A DNA stretch of 28,167 nt, taken from assembly GCA_025201845.1 (NCBI GenBank), contig MU603954.1:4931-33097 (forward strand). Reading direction: 5' to 3'. The stretch's first letter is position 1. Each line of letters starts with the position of its first letter. The notes under the pieces were generated by a model. The model had not been told where the DNA came from, made no database searches, and was given only the letters and a program-made list of their open reading frames with translations. Source of the DNA: Martensiomyces pterosporus. Taxonomy: Eukaryota > Kickxellomycota > Kickxellomycetes > Kickxellales > Kickxellaceae. The position numbers were made by a program, and so were the translations under genes. This document shows positions 1-10,700 of the stretch, piece after piece.

Positions 1-501
1 GGTATCGAAAAGGATACCACGGTGGGGGTAGACAGGAGCATCCTTGATCTGGATGGGGGTGCCGGTAATGACCTTGGACTGGCCGTTAGCGCTGACGAGC
101 TGGGAGAAGGTCTCGAGACCGCGGACAGCACCATAGGGGGTCTTGGCCTTGAGGGTGGCCTTGCCGCTGACAGGGACGTCGATGGTGTACGACTCGTCGG
201 TCTTCAGGCTGAGATCCTCGTTGTTGCTCTCAATGGACACAACAAGGCAATCAAAGTTACCGTCGGTCTTAAGAACGCCACGGTTGTAGTCAACAGGGGC
301 GGTGAAGCTCTCCTTGTTGATGATGTCACGGTAGCGGTCAACGGCGCGGTTCAGGATCTGGCTGGACTTGCCCTGGACCTCGATGTTAACCCAGTAGGTC
401 TGGGTGTTGGACTTGCCCTGGTTGAAGGTGGTGGGGATGGGCCAGACGGCGAAGACAGAGGGGAGGGCGGCAAGAAGGCCGATGGCGGCAGTGATCTTCA
501 T
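1..501 (-). CDS. Beta-N-acetylhexosaminidase (GH20), N-terminal part, cut by window edge
   Basis: A secreted glycosidase expected to remove terminal N-acetylglucosamine or N-acetylgalactosamine from chitin oligomers and glycans, probably in cell-wall turnover or chitin use. The 167 visible residues begin with MKITAAIGLLAALPSVFA, a clear signal peptide with likely cleavage after Ala18. They continue through the alpha/beta domain that precedes the catalytic barrel in eukaryotic hexosaminidases, including the stretch YGAVRGLETFSQL at about residues 122-134. The visible part ends with PHRGILFDT, the family hallmark where the (beta/alpha)8 barrel starts. Catalytic Asp-Glu lies beyond the left edge, so activity cannot be judged. 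The reading frame is open and unspliced to the edge. The start is the first ATG of the frame, directly before the signal peptide. A TATA-like box lies about 150 bases upstream. Confidence 0.93.
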   Translation of the reverse strand, partial: MKITAAIGLLAALPSVFAVWPIPTTFNQGKSNTQTYWVNIEVQGKSSQILNRAVDRYRDIINKESFTAPVDYNRGVLKTDGNFDCLVVSIESNNEDLSLKTDESYTIDVPVSGKATLKAKTPYGAVRGLETFSQLVSANGQSKVITGTPIQIKDAPVYPHRGILFDT

Positions 502-2624
502 CGCTGGATTAACTACCAAGGAATGGGTGGAAATTAGTCGCGGATGGGAGGTAGAGGTTGGTTAAGAGGGGAAGGCTGGGGGAGATATCAAAATAAGGAG
601 GGGTGTGTAGCGAGCTGCTTCTGGCCTGCCGAGTGCAAGCCATCGGCCTGGCGTTTTATACTCGGCTGGACTGAAATGCAAAGGGAGGGTCATTCAACAC
701 GCCGGGAGTGTCCCCGTGTGCCTTGCAAAGGATCCGTTTGCCGAAAACATGTACGCCCTCTCTCCCTTCCCATTTTGCAAGCTGCACGGAGGTAGCAGAC
801 CACGTCTCCCCGCCGCCCCCCTAATTCAGCTGTGTTCATCCCACTTTGCCAGGTGCCGCTTGCGAATGTCGCTCTTTGCATGTACCACACAATCACAAAC
901 AGGTGCGAGCTGCGCATGAGTAACGCTTGCAGATAAAAGCGGGAACGGAAGCAGAGAAAATTTGGCAGTGGGATCTACACGATAGCAGCCGATTTTGTGC
1001 CGTGCTTAAAAGATTTACTAGTGACGAGCTAGCTTCGCCCACGCCGTGTTCATGTTTGCATGGCAGCTTTCTCGTACGAAAAGACTGCCAAAGAGCACCA
1101 CCTAATTGACCGGGCGGCAGCACTTTGGTGTGTGAGGATGCTTGGGCATTTGTCGTGCATCTGGGCTTCGCTTTCTAGAAAGAAAAACAGGCTGAGATGC
1201 CCGCCCCCATTCCCCGCATTTATCTGCTATGCCATCATGTGCTCTCCCCTTTCTTCACAAATAATCTGTGTTTCAAATGGACAGTGCGAGAGCACCAGCT
1301 GCTGTATAATCGGCGTGGCTATGGATGCCTGAACAAGCTGTCGGGTCGGGTGCGCTGGGGGGAGTAGCAAGTGGGAATAGACGGAAATCAGGCAGAGCTC
1401 ACAGCGGCATGGGCACTTGGCAGCATTCCACTTGTGCGCTGGCAATGCCACCATCTGCAGGACCCACATAGGCGTGCTCTGCAACAGCACCTGTGCCCTT
1501 TGGCTCCGAGGAATCTGATGTTTTGGACATGACGAGCGAGTCATTCGTATGCGTATGTGAATGAGCACAGATGAGCTTGGGGGGTGTGTGATTACACGAA
1601 AAAAGAACGTGGGCCCGCTGCCCCGCAAAAGCGCACCACCTGGGTAGACTTGATTAAATGGAGCCATGCATGGCACTTTGTTGGACACAGGGGCCAAGTG
1701 CATGGCTGGCATCTCCTTCCGCTCTGCCCTGCTGGAACAAGTTCGCCTGCCGAACTTGGTATCCGCCAGAACACCCACCATGCGCACCTTGCCTGTGCTT
1801 TTGTTTACGTTTTCGCTTGCATCCCCACCCGCTGTGCTAGGTTCAAGAGAAAGAAAAAAGCCGGAGTAGAGTGGCACCTTGCCAGCCACATGATCGGTTC
1901 TGCTGGAAGGGGAGGTTCACACGCCCACATACATGCCCCATCTGCCGCTGCTGGCGATTTGCCTCTAGCGCCATGCCTATTCATACTCCACCTACTCCGC
2001 CTTGTCCCTTTCTTCCTTCCTTCATTTTCCCTAATGCATGTGCATGTGGAGTGCTGAAAGGGCAAATATACTGCCAGGAACCTCGTACCCCGTGCAGTCC
2101 ACGCCCTCCATTGAGCTGGCCGGAGCTAGCAGCAGAACACTCACCATTACATGCCAGCTGTTCTTTGAGGCCACAATTACATGGCACCCCTGCTTCTCCG
2201 GCTATTTTTCAAACACACAAGTAATATTGCCGCTTACATGGGCCCGGCACCATTCATTCCCGGCAAACAGAAAAAAGGCGCGTTCATGTGCCAAATACGT
2301 CTTGAAAGCATTAATAGAAACAGGGGAACAATGTGTTGCCTATTTAAAGATGGCTTTTGTTGCTGCTGAAATTTAATTTACAATTAATATCCAAGCACAT
2401 GAATGCACGGCACCACCACGCTAAAGTGACTCGGAAGCCCCACTGCTGGATGCCGCCACTTCTGGCGCAAGCCCGCGCTCTTGCATGCCCCTACTTGCTT
2501 GGTGCGAGCTCAAGCAGCATGGCAGTTCCATGCTCGGTGCCATACTGGGATCGTGGGTGAATCAAAGCCGGAGAAAGAGAATACATACAAGAAGGAAAGG
2601 AGGGAGGGGCAAAAAAAAAAGGCA
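502..2624. other. 2.1 kb stretch without a supportable gene
   Basis: This lies between the 5' end of the GH20 gene and the 3' end of the MYST acetyltransferase gene, both on the minus strand. It must hold the GH20 promoter and the acetyltransferase 3' UTR. Open frames exist on both strands (the longest is 1227-1889 minus), but their codons lack the strong G/C third position of every real gene here, and their products are Cys/Pro/Ser mixtures without recognisable domains. The minus-strand T10 tract at about 2611-2620 sits directly after the acetyltransferase stop. I found no tRNA-like B box with a pairing T stem. Confidence 0.6.
654..660 (-). promoter_or_regulatory. TATA box of the GH20 gene
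   Basis: The minus strand reads AGTATAAAACGC here, with a perfect TATAAAA about 150 bases before the GH20 start codon. That implies a 5' UTR of roughly 120 bases if transcription starts about 30 bases downstream. The same ten bases (AGTATAAAAC) occur at the matching place before the unknown Trp-repeat gene at 10887-10893. The assignment is by sequence and position only. Confidence 0.55.
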
Positions 2625-4121
<1,497 letters not shown>

Positions 4122-4329
4122 TTATTCAGAGGCAGTAGCGTGGGGGGGTCAACGTATGGCTGGAGGCTTCCCCGAGATCTCCAGTGCACCCTTTATCCGA
4201 AGCAGAGGTGAATGGGAGGTTCTGGGCAGAATCACGTGGCAGTCTCCCCTTGGTGTTTGCACAACATGCGCTTTTGAGAAGCGGCAGAAAGAGCGCTTTG
4301 GCTCCAGCAGAGCGCCCAGATGAAGTGTA

Positions 4330-5415
4330 TTAGAAGAGCGAAAACTCGGTGCTAGCTGTCCTCTCCATCAAAATGTTGTCGCTGTCCGATCCGGCAACCA
4401 TCAGGCTCGTTCTAGTGAACGGGCAAATATCAAAGCAGCTGATCGACAGGGCATTGAAAATGCTGCTCAGATGGCGCACGCTGTGCGGCTCCGCAGCACT
4501 GGATTTGCCACGCGCCCACTCAGTAACGGCCATCGATGCATCGTCCGAGCACGAGACAACCTTGGACCCATCCGTCGGGTGGAACTGGACCTCCCACACG
4601 TTGGCCTCATGGACATTGAATGCCTCCATGACGGGCTTCTTTGCGTTCCTGACGTCCCACATTAGCACAGACCCCGAGTCCGTGCCCGTGGCGATTCTGA
4701 ATGACTGCGATGGGTGCGCGGCGATGCACTCGAACGACGCGCTGCTGCTGGGATCCACGAAAACAGCGGAGACGGTCGAGGGGTTGCGGCGGTCAAACAG
4801 CTTAATCTGCCCAGCACGCGTGGAAACAGCCAGCTGCGCCGGGGTGGGCCAGCAAATGCCCGTGATCACGGTGCTGTCCACTTCGTGCGTCTGCAGGGTG
4901 TCCATGCGCGAGAGCGGCGCATATGCAATCCGCCCATCCTCACCACAGCTGGCAATTTCGACGTCTGCCGAACTGGTCGGCTGGGCCGCAAGCGCCGTGC
5001 ACACCGCTGGCTCAGAGTTCGCATAGCGGTGCGCGGTAACTGCTTCGCGCAGAGCCAGCGGCGTTTCGGTGTCCGTGTCGTGGTCCACGTAGTATATCGA
5101 TATTGTGCCAAACGACGATGCGGTAGCCAGAAGACCCGGCGAAGGGACGGCGATATCATGCACGTCGCCGTCGTGTGTTACTTTGGCGACTAGCGCCGCT
5201 AGCTCGGTGCTACTGTTGTTGCTGTCGTTGGCGAGCCCCTCTGGGTCAAAGAAATCCGGGTTCGGTGTTGTCCAGAGGACCAGCTCCTTGTGTTTTGCGC
5301 TGGATCCTGTGACGAAATACAGGTCCGTGTCCGTGTATGCGCTGCCAGCGCGAGGCAAAAGCCAGCGAGCAGCTGTGATTTTCCGTGCTACAGGCTGCAC
5401 CTGGAACGAGTTCAT
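4330..5415 (-). CDS. NUP43: Nup43-like WD40 nucleoporin
   Basis: A 361-residue WD40 beta-propeller most like Nup43, a peripheral member of the Y (Nup107-160) complex that scaffolds the nuclear pore. The start is the first ATG (MNSFQVQPV); upstream in-frame codons include no ATG. Propeller strands are visible as LATASSFGTISIYYV (96-110), IASCGEDGRIAYAPL (154-168), LAVSTRAGQIKLFDRR (195-210), RIATGTDSGSVLMWDVRN (240-257) and VWEVQFHP followed by VVSCSDDASMAVTEW (273-300). The VHEANVWEVQFHP stretch and the ending NALSISCFDI...LMVAGSDSDNILM match Nup43's last blades, which separates it from a generic WD40 protein. Baker's yeast has no Nup43, whereas many other fungi and animals do. No intron is evident. 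The Per1 gene is divergent across 470 bases. Confidence 0.8.
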   Translation of the reverse strand: MNSFQVQPVARKITAARWLLPRAGSAYTDTDLYFVTGSSAKHKELVLWTTPNPDFFDPEGLANDSNNSSTELAALVAKVTHDGDVHDIAVPSPGLLATASSFGTISIYYVDHDTDTETPLALREAVTAHRYANSEPAVCTALAAQPTSSADVEIASCGEDGRIAYAPLSRMDTLQTHEVDSTVITGICWPTPAQLAVSTRAGQIKLFDRRNPSTVSAVFVDPSSSASFECIAAHPSQSFRIATGTDSGSVLMWDVRNAKKPVMEAFNVHEANVWEVQFHPTDGSKVVSCSDDASMAVTEWARGKSSAAEPHSVRHLSSIFNALSISCFDICPFTRTSLMVAGSDSDNILMERTASTEFSLF

Positions 5416-5885
5416 TGTTCTTTTGAGCGTTCGCACACGGCGCTATCAGGTGTAAGGGGGTGTCAGAAGAAGAAGAGGATGTGGCTGTACTGTGGACGTG
5501 GCCCTGCGCCGTCTCCAAGATTTTAACAGCACGCGTTTATACCTGTCCTACCTCCAACTGGCGTGTTGGGCCATATCATGTGATTTGAGGTATCCTCTTG
5601 CTGTTGCATCAACAAGACAGTGTTTGCTGAGCCCTGCTTGCCCCCTCGTGCGCAAACGTGTGCGCTGGCTTTCAGGTGGATGCCGATGCGGAGGTGGCAG
5701 GGGCGGATTTGCCTCGCTGTCTTTTTTTCTCTCCCGTCTTCACCAACACGGCTTTTTGCGCCAATTTATTTTTCCCCTCCTCTTCCTTGAATCCGCCTGC
5801 TCAATCTGCAACAGACCGAGCCTCCTCAACACGCGTAACAAGGCAATCGATACACAGAAGCACAGGAAGAGCGAGAGGGATAGCG
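5416..5885. other. Divergent promoter region between NUP43 and PER1
   Basis: This 470-base interval must hold both promoters. A TTTATA stretch on the plus strand at about 5535-5540 is a weak TATA candidate for PER1, some 350 bases before its ATG. From about 5720 to 5800 the plus strand is pyrimidine-rich (TCTTTTTTTCTC and similar), which suits a PER1 transcription start region. The frame of PER1 is open across much of it without an intervening stop, but that part has no conserved content. Confidence 0.5.
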
Positions 5886-6842
5886 ATGAAGAGCGTACTG
5901 TCTTTTTCCGTAGCCAGCATATGCCTACTGCTGCTGCTAGCGTTCAGCGCAACGGCGTCCTCAGGCGATCGGCAGGAGAGCTTTCAGCGATGCCTGAGCT
6001 CATGCGTCCAGGTAGACTGTGCGCCAGACGCCCCTGCGCTGCCATTGCACTTAAGGCTGCTCTTCTGGGCGTGCGACAGCAACTGCGACTACAAATGCCA
6101 GCGCAAACTAACGAGGGAGGCGCAGGCCACGGGTGGCGATATCCACCAGTACCACGGGAAGTGGCCGTTCGTCCGCATCTGGGGCATCCAGGAGCCAGCC
6201 AGCGTCATATTCAGCCTGCTCAATGGCTACATGCACCTGAAGAGCTGGCCCCTGGTCCGCCAGACCCTCCCCAAGATGCATCCGATGCGGCTCTGGCTCA
6301 GCGTATTCATTGTCCTTGGATCGTGGGCATGGCTCTGGTCCGCCGTCTTCCACACCAGAGACTTCCCGCTGACGGAGAAGCTGGATTACTTCTCAGCCGG
6401 CCTCAACGTCCTCTACATATTCTTCCTGGGGGTTGTGAGGATGCTGCGCTTGTCCACATGGCGCCAGACTAGGGTCGTTGCCATTTTTTGTGCTATCCCG
6501 TATTGCCTCCACGTCGGCTATCTGTCGTTTGTGCGCTTTGACTACGGATATAACATGATGGCCAACGCTATTGTCGGGCTGGTGAGCAATGTTGTGTGGT
6601 TCGTCGTTGCGTACCAGGCGTATAGGAACGGGCAGCCCATGTGGTGGAAGCCTGCTATACTTATTGTGCTGACAGACATGGCGTTTAGCCTGGAGGCCTT
6701 TGACTTCCCGCCGTTCCTGGACACGTTTGATGCCCACTCGCTCTGGCACGCTGCCACCATCCCGATTGTGGCTCACTGGTATGACTACCTGGTCAGGGAT
6801 GCCAGGTGGGATTCTCACATTGAGCAGCAGCGCAAGGACTAG
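5886..6842 (+). CDS. PER1: Per1/PGAP3 family GPI-lipid remodelling protein
   Basis: Endoplasmic-reticulum or Golgi multipass membrane protein that removes the sn-2 acyl chain of GPI anchors (GPI phospholipase A2) during lipid remodelling. The product has 318 residues, near human PGAP3 (320) and yeast Per1 (357). I chose the ATG before the hydrophobic signal segment KSVLSFSVASICLLLLLAF; the same frame is open 76 codons upstream, but that part is unlike the family. The lumenal Cys-rich stretch (C36, C40, C45, C63, C67, C71) with CxxxC and CDxxCxxxC patterns is typical. About seven membrane segments follow, from residue 104 to 302. CREST-superfamily residues are visible: S146 (GSWAW), H156 and D159 in VFHTRDF, D167 in LDYFSA, and H284 and H288 in DAHSLWHAATIP. 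No intron. The 3' end converges on the small inhibitor gene 154 bases away. Confidence 0.93.
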   Translation: MKSVLSFSVASICLLLLLAFSATASSGDRQESFQRCLSSCVQVDCAPDAPALPLHLRLLFWACDSNCDYKCQRKLTREAQATGGDIHQYHGKWPFVRIWGIQEPASVIFSLLNGYMHLKSWPLVRQTLPKMHPMRLWLSVFIVLGSWAWLWSAVFHTRDFPLTEKLDYFSAGLNVLYIFFLGVVRMLRLSTWRQTRVVAIFCAIPYCLHVGYLSFVRFDYGYNMMANAIVGLVSNVVWFVVAYQAYRNGQPMWWKPAILIVLTDMAFSLEAFDFPPFLDTFDAHSLWHAATIPIVAHWYDYLVRDARWDSHIEQQRKD

Positions 6843-6996
6843 GAGTGCTACCATGCCACCCTGCGGCACTCTTTGCTTTTCTGTTTTTAGAGCGAATTTC
6901 TATTCTTTTACAACAAGAACAAGCCTTTAAAACAACAACAATAAGCTGGCTGGTAGAGGAGGAAGCACAGCTTGGCTCCATGCCATAACGCCCTTT

Positions 6997-7221
6997 CTAC
7001 TGGGTGGTCACCACGCCGTCAGGCTCGATAGAGTCGATGTGCTCGTGGCCCTGGAGAGACGAGGTGAAGGACTTGGGCAAAGTTGCAGTGAACCCGTTGA
7101 TGAGGTCCAGGCGGTCGTGGACCTGGCCGCCTTGCTGCCTAATGGAGTCCTCGACCGCCTGCTTGTCGGCGTCAGTGGCGCCCTCCTTGTAGGTGATAAT
7201 GACCTTTTCGGTAGAAGACAT
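6997..7221 (-). CDS. PBI2: Proteinase B inhibitor, I9 family (Pbi2-like)
   Basis: A 74-residue cytosolic protein (yeast Pbi2 has 75) that inhibits the subtilisin-type vacuolar proteinase B; yeast Pbi2 also acts with thioredoxin in vacuole fusion. The whole product is one inhibitor I9 domain, the fold otherwise found as the propeptide of subtilases. It opens with KVIITYKEGA (7-16), and ends with INGFTATLP (41-49), H59-x-x-I62 and the C-terminal IEPDGVVTTQ that enters the protease active site. There is no signal peptide and no fused peptidase domain, so it is a stand-alone inhibitor and not a fragment of a protease precursor. Upstream the frame stays open but has no earlier ATG. The ATG context CCAAGATGT is good. 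The next gene on the minus strand ends 562 bases upstream. Confidence 0.92.
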   Translation of the reverse strand: MSSTEKVIITYKEGATDADKQAVEDSIRQQGGQVHDRLDLINGFTATLPKSFTSSLQGHEHIDSIEPDGVVTTQ

Positions 7222-7783
7222 CTTGGCAGTAGAAGCTGGGGCTGTAAACGTAGACGTGGTGGCTAGAGCCTTGGTATACGAGCAGGTGGGTGTGAAAAAA
7301 GAGCGGCGACGAGACAGATAACGGTGCACGTTTGCTATGAAGAGAGGGAAGAGAAAACAGGAGGTGACTGGGTGTGTAGAGAGACAGAGGGAGAGGAGGG
7401 AGAGGGAGACAGGGCTGACCGTGACCCTTTTATCCCCCTCGTGCTCACAGCGCCAAGAAGTTAGGCATGGGTGGAGCAATCGCGGCTCTGCAAGACGTCA
7501 TATGCCCCACACACTCTAACCTGATCCTACCCACGCACTAATCAAATGCCGGCGTGATTAGCAATCCCACCAAACCACATGTTTGCTCGCCTTGTTTGTT
7601 TGATGATTAATATTACAACAAAGGCACAGACCAAGAGATAAAGCGATAAAAAGGCAGTAGTAATGGTAGTAGTGGGATGGTGGTACTTGGTTAGCCTGTA
7701 ACCAGAAAAGGCCTACTTGCGAATAAGAAAGTGCCATAGTCAAAGGGAATAACGTTATCCGATGCTGCTGTGCCTGTGGTGCC
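7222..7783. other. PBI2 promoter region and 3' UTR of the unknown gene
   Basis: No gene is supported in this 562-base gap. From about 7330 to 7415 the plus strand is almost purely purine (GAGAGG, GGAGAGG and similar), so the PBI2 strand carries a long polypyrimidine tract, as often seen near fungal transcription starts. Bases 7590-7660 are AT-rich (GATTAATATTACAAC) and could be the 3' end region of the unknown gene upstream. I see no canonical AATAAA on the minus strand. Confidence 0.5.
7421..7440 (-). promoter_or_regulatory. Possible TATA-like element with adjacent STRE-type motif for PBI2
   Basis: The minus strand reads GAGGGGGATAAAAGGG about 200 bases before the PBI2 start codon. GATAAAAG is TATA-like. 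The neighbouring AGGGG matches the stress response element core known in yeast, where AGGGG/CCCCT binds Msn2/4. Such short motifs occur often by chance, so this is a hint only. Confidence 0.3.
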
Positions 7784-10700
7784 TCAAAGCGTGGTGGACT
7801 CCAAGTGGTGGTGGTGGTGGTGATGCTCTGACTCGCCGTTGCCTCCAAGCACTGCCCCAGTAGCCACAGACACGGCTGCAGGGGAGGTGCCAGCCGGTGC
7901 TGTTGGCGAGGCTGCCGACATAACGATGCCCAGCACGTCGTACGGCGCTGCTGATGTGCGGTGCCGGTGGTGGCGATGGATCGATGTGGCTGTCGCCCGG
8001 CTGCAGAGCGTGGCTGTGGTCGTTGGCGATTCCGTGGGCAGCGGCAAGGCCAGGTGTGTGGGTGCAGGCCCGTCGAATTGGCCAAGCTCGCTCTCGCTGG
8101 TGGTGCGCGCCCTAAACTCCTGCTGCTGTTGCTGGCCAGATGATGGCGTTGCTCCTGGCTGTGTCGAGGAGATAGCCTGCATGGAGACAGAATCGGGTGA
8201 CGACGAGCCACTGGGCGACAGCTGCTGATGGGCCCCGCTTCCGGTGGTAATGGGCACTGGCGCCTCTGCTGATGCCACTGCTGGCGACGGCGATGGGGCG
8301 CCGGGGCTGCTGCTGTTGCTGCTAATGATCGAGGTCTGTAGCGAATGCAGGCTGACAGAGCTGCCCGAGTGACCAACAATGGACGACGACTCTGCAGTGC
8401 TGGTGCTGCTAATGCTGGCTGCATGCAGCCTCAATGTGGGCCTGGTGGGCGAGGTAGTGGCCGACGACGATGTGGCAGCGATGGACTCCGCGCTCGCCGT
8501 CGCAGGCGCAGTGACAATAGACAGGTGCGAAGCCGGTGACGACGTGTGCGGGGGAGTCGATGGCTGGTAGTCGCGGTGCTGGTAGCTCAGGTTGTGGCGG
8601 TGGTGGCGCCGTACCGATGGCGAGGACTGAGCATCAGCAGAGGAAAGGAAGACCCCCGAAGTTATTTGCGGTGTGAGCGGGCGGCGAGAGAGAACGCCGG
8701 CGCGCGACACCCCAACCTCGTAGTTGCCAGAGACAAGCGGAGGAGACGAGTTTGAACCAGTAGAGCTCACGCTGGTGCTGTTCCTCGATCTGCTGCGCAC
8801 CTGCTGCTGCTGGCCATTGCTCGCCTGTCCAAACTGCATCGATGCCAGCTCGGTAGCTGAGGACGAAGGCGAGCTCTGTGCTGGCGAGCTAGAGGAGAAA
8901 CAGCTGGAGGCCCCATCGCGGGATTCCCGTAATGTGGCGGCGTGGGACGGGCAGCTGTGCGAGTCTGTGGACGAGGGCGATGATGGGGTGGTCATCGCGC
9001 CTGCTGCAGAGGCTGCCAGTGTTGTGGCCTGGGATGTGAGGTGTGCTGGGCGTGCTGTCTGCAGGAGAGACGGCGCACTACTGCTGGTTTGTGTGGGACA
9101 GCGAGCATCTGCTGCGGCATCTGGCGAAGTGCCAGTGGTAGGTGGTCGCTGCTCGGCAGGGAGCCTGCTAGCACTAGGTGGCGAGGATGGCAGTGAAGCA
9201 GCGGTAGCAAGGCTGGGTGTATCTGCTGGGGACAGAGTGCTGCTTGATGATGCGGATGCAGGCGACGAAGGCAGTGCGCGAGCAGACGTGTCGTCCTTTG
9301 CGTCGCAGTCAGACGCTGGCGTGGTTGCTGTGGAGACATCGGTTTCCGGCACAGCAGCGTCGTTGCTGTTGCTGTTGCTATTGTTGCCAGTAGCCGCCGA
9401 GCTGTGGTCAGAGTCATGTCTTATCCGCTTGTTGCTGGTGCTACTGCTGCCGTTTGCATCGTCCTCAGTGGCAGCAGCAGCAGCAGCAGCAGAGGCACTT
9501 TCTGCTGACGGTGCTGCTGGCGACTTGCCGCTAGCATTCCGCGCACGCTTCAGCGAGAGCCTCGAGGCATTGCGGCGGGCGGCCTGCTGGAGCATCGACA
9601 CCTTGACGCGGTAGTCCAGTCCGAGCTGGCCGCTGATATAGGAGAAGAAGCTAGACAGGCGGCAGAAGTCCCAATCTGAAACAAGGGCGCGCAGGAAGGA
9701 CTCTAGCAAGGGCCGTTCGCGCCAAAAGGTCAGCGACAGCATGCTCACAAGCTGTGCAATCTGCTGGCACGACCAGTCCTTTGTGAGCTCACGCACCAAA
9801 ACGCCTCGCCGGGACTCGCCAGCCAGTGCGGCGTCGTCGACCTGAGAGGCAGCAGTGGCCGGTGGGTCGAGGCGGAATGGAGCAGAGGCGGGTTTTGGGG
9901 GGGTTTGTGGAGTCGCCCAGTCTGACGTGATGTGTCTCACAATAACGGCGGTGGACTCGACACGCCATGAGGAAACCAGCCACCTCAGAGCGTTGACAAT
10001 GCGGTCCATGGGGTACTCGTTGGCTATGCGCTGGAGGTAGGTAGCGATAATAGAGACATTATCCTCGCACTTCAGCCAGTCGTGGAAGGATGCGTCATAG
10101 AGCGAGTCCATTCGCAGGACGTTTGCGCCGACATCCTGCCATGCTGGCTCGTTTGACTTTTGTGTGGTTGTTCCAAAGCGCACCATGGCATCTACAGAGA
10201 ACACATGTAAAACCGCTTTTGCAAGGAGGGCGGCGTGGTATTGTTAGCAGCGTGTTTCATGCGTGCACATGATAATTGGATACGAGGCACAAGCCGAAAG
10301 AGAAAAGTGAGGTGTGTGAAGTGGCAGCGGACAGAGTGCAAAAAAAAGAAGCAATATGGCAGTGGCGCTGAGCAGTTAACCCGCGGAAAATAAACCCACG
10401 CTGCTCACCAAGGCACACGTTATTACTTTTCTTTGGCAGTATATAACAACAAGGATGTGGGTGGGTGGGTGGGTAGGTGGTGTCTTGAGAATGGCCGGCA
10501 CACACGGCCTTACCCACCCACACATTCGCTGCTGCATTGTGTGCATAAGAGGAAAACAAAAATACAGCAGGAATATGCAGCGGGGGGAACGGGATAAAAT
10601 GGAAGCTGGGAGGGGCGTGTTTGGTGGATGCGGCAGATAGAGGAGAGAAAAATGCAAGAGGCGCTGCTCTGTATTGGGTGTCCTGGGGAAAGCTGTGCTT

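Noticed and set aside
22..537. 171-codon plus-strand frame at the left edge
   Set aside because: It is antisense to the GH20 signal peptide and N-domain, whose identity is clear.
1227..1889. 220-codon minus-strand frame between GH20 and ESA1
   Set aside because: No third-position bias, no domain, and a composition like translated non-coding DNA.
5658..5885. In-frame 76-codon N-terminal extension of PER1
   Set aside because: The ATG at 5886 is directly followed by a proper signal peptide and gives the family's usual length; the extension is unlike any family member and would bury the signal peptide.
8745..8760. Second B-box-like match (GGTTCAAACTC on the minus strand)
   Set aside because: It lies inside coding sequence of the unknown gene, with no cloverleaf around it.
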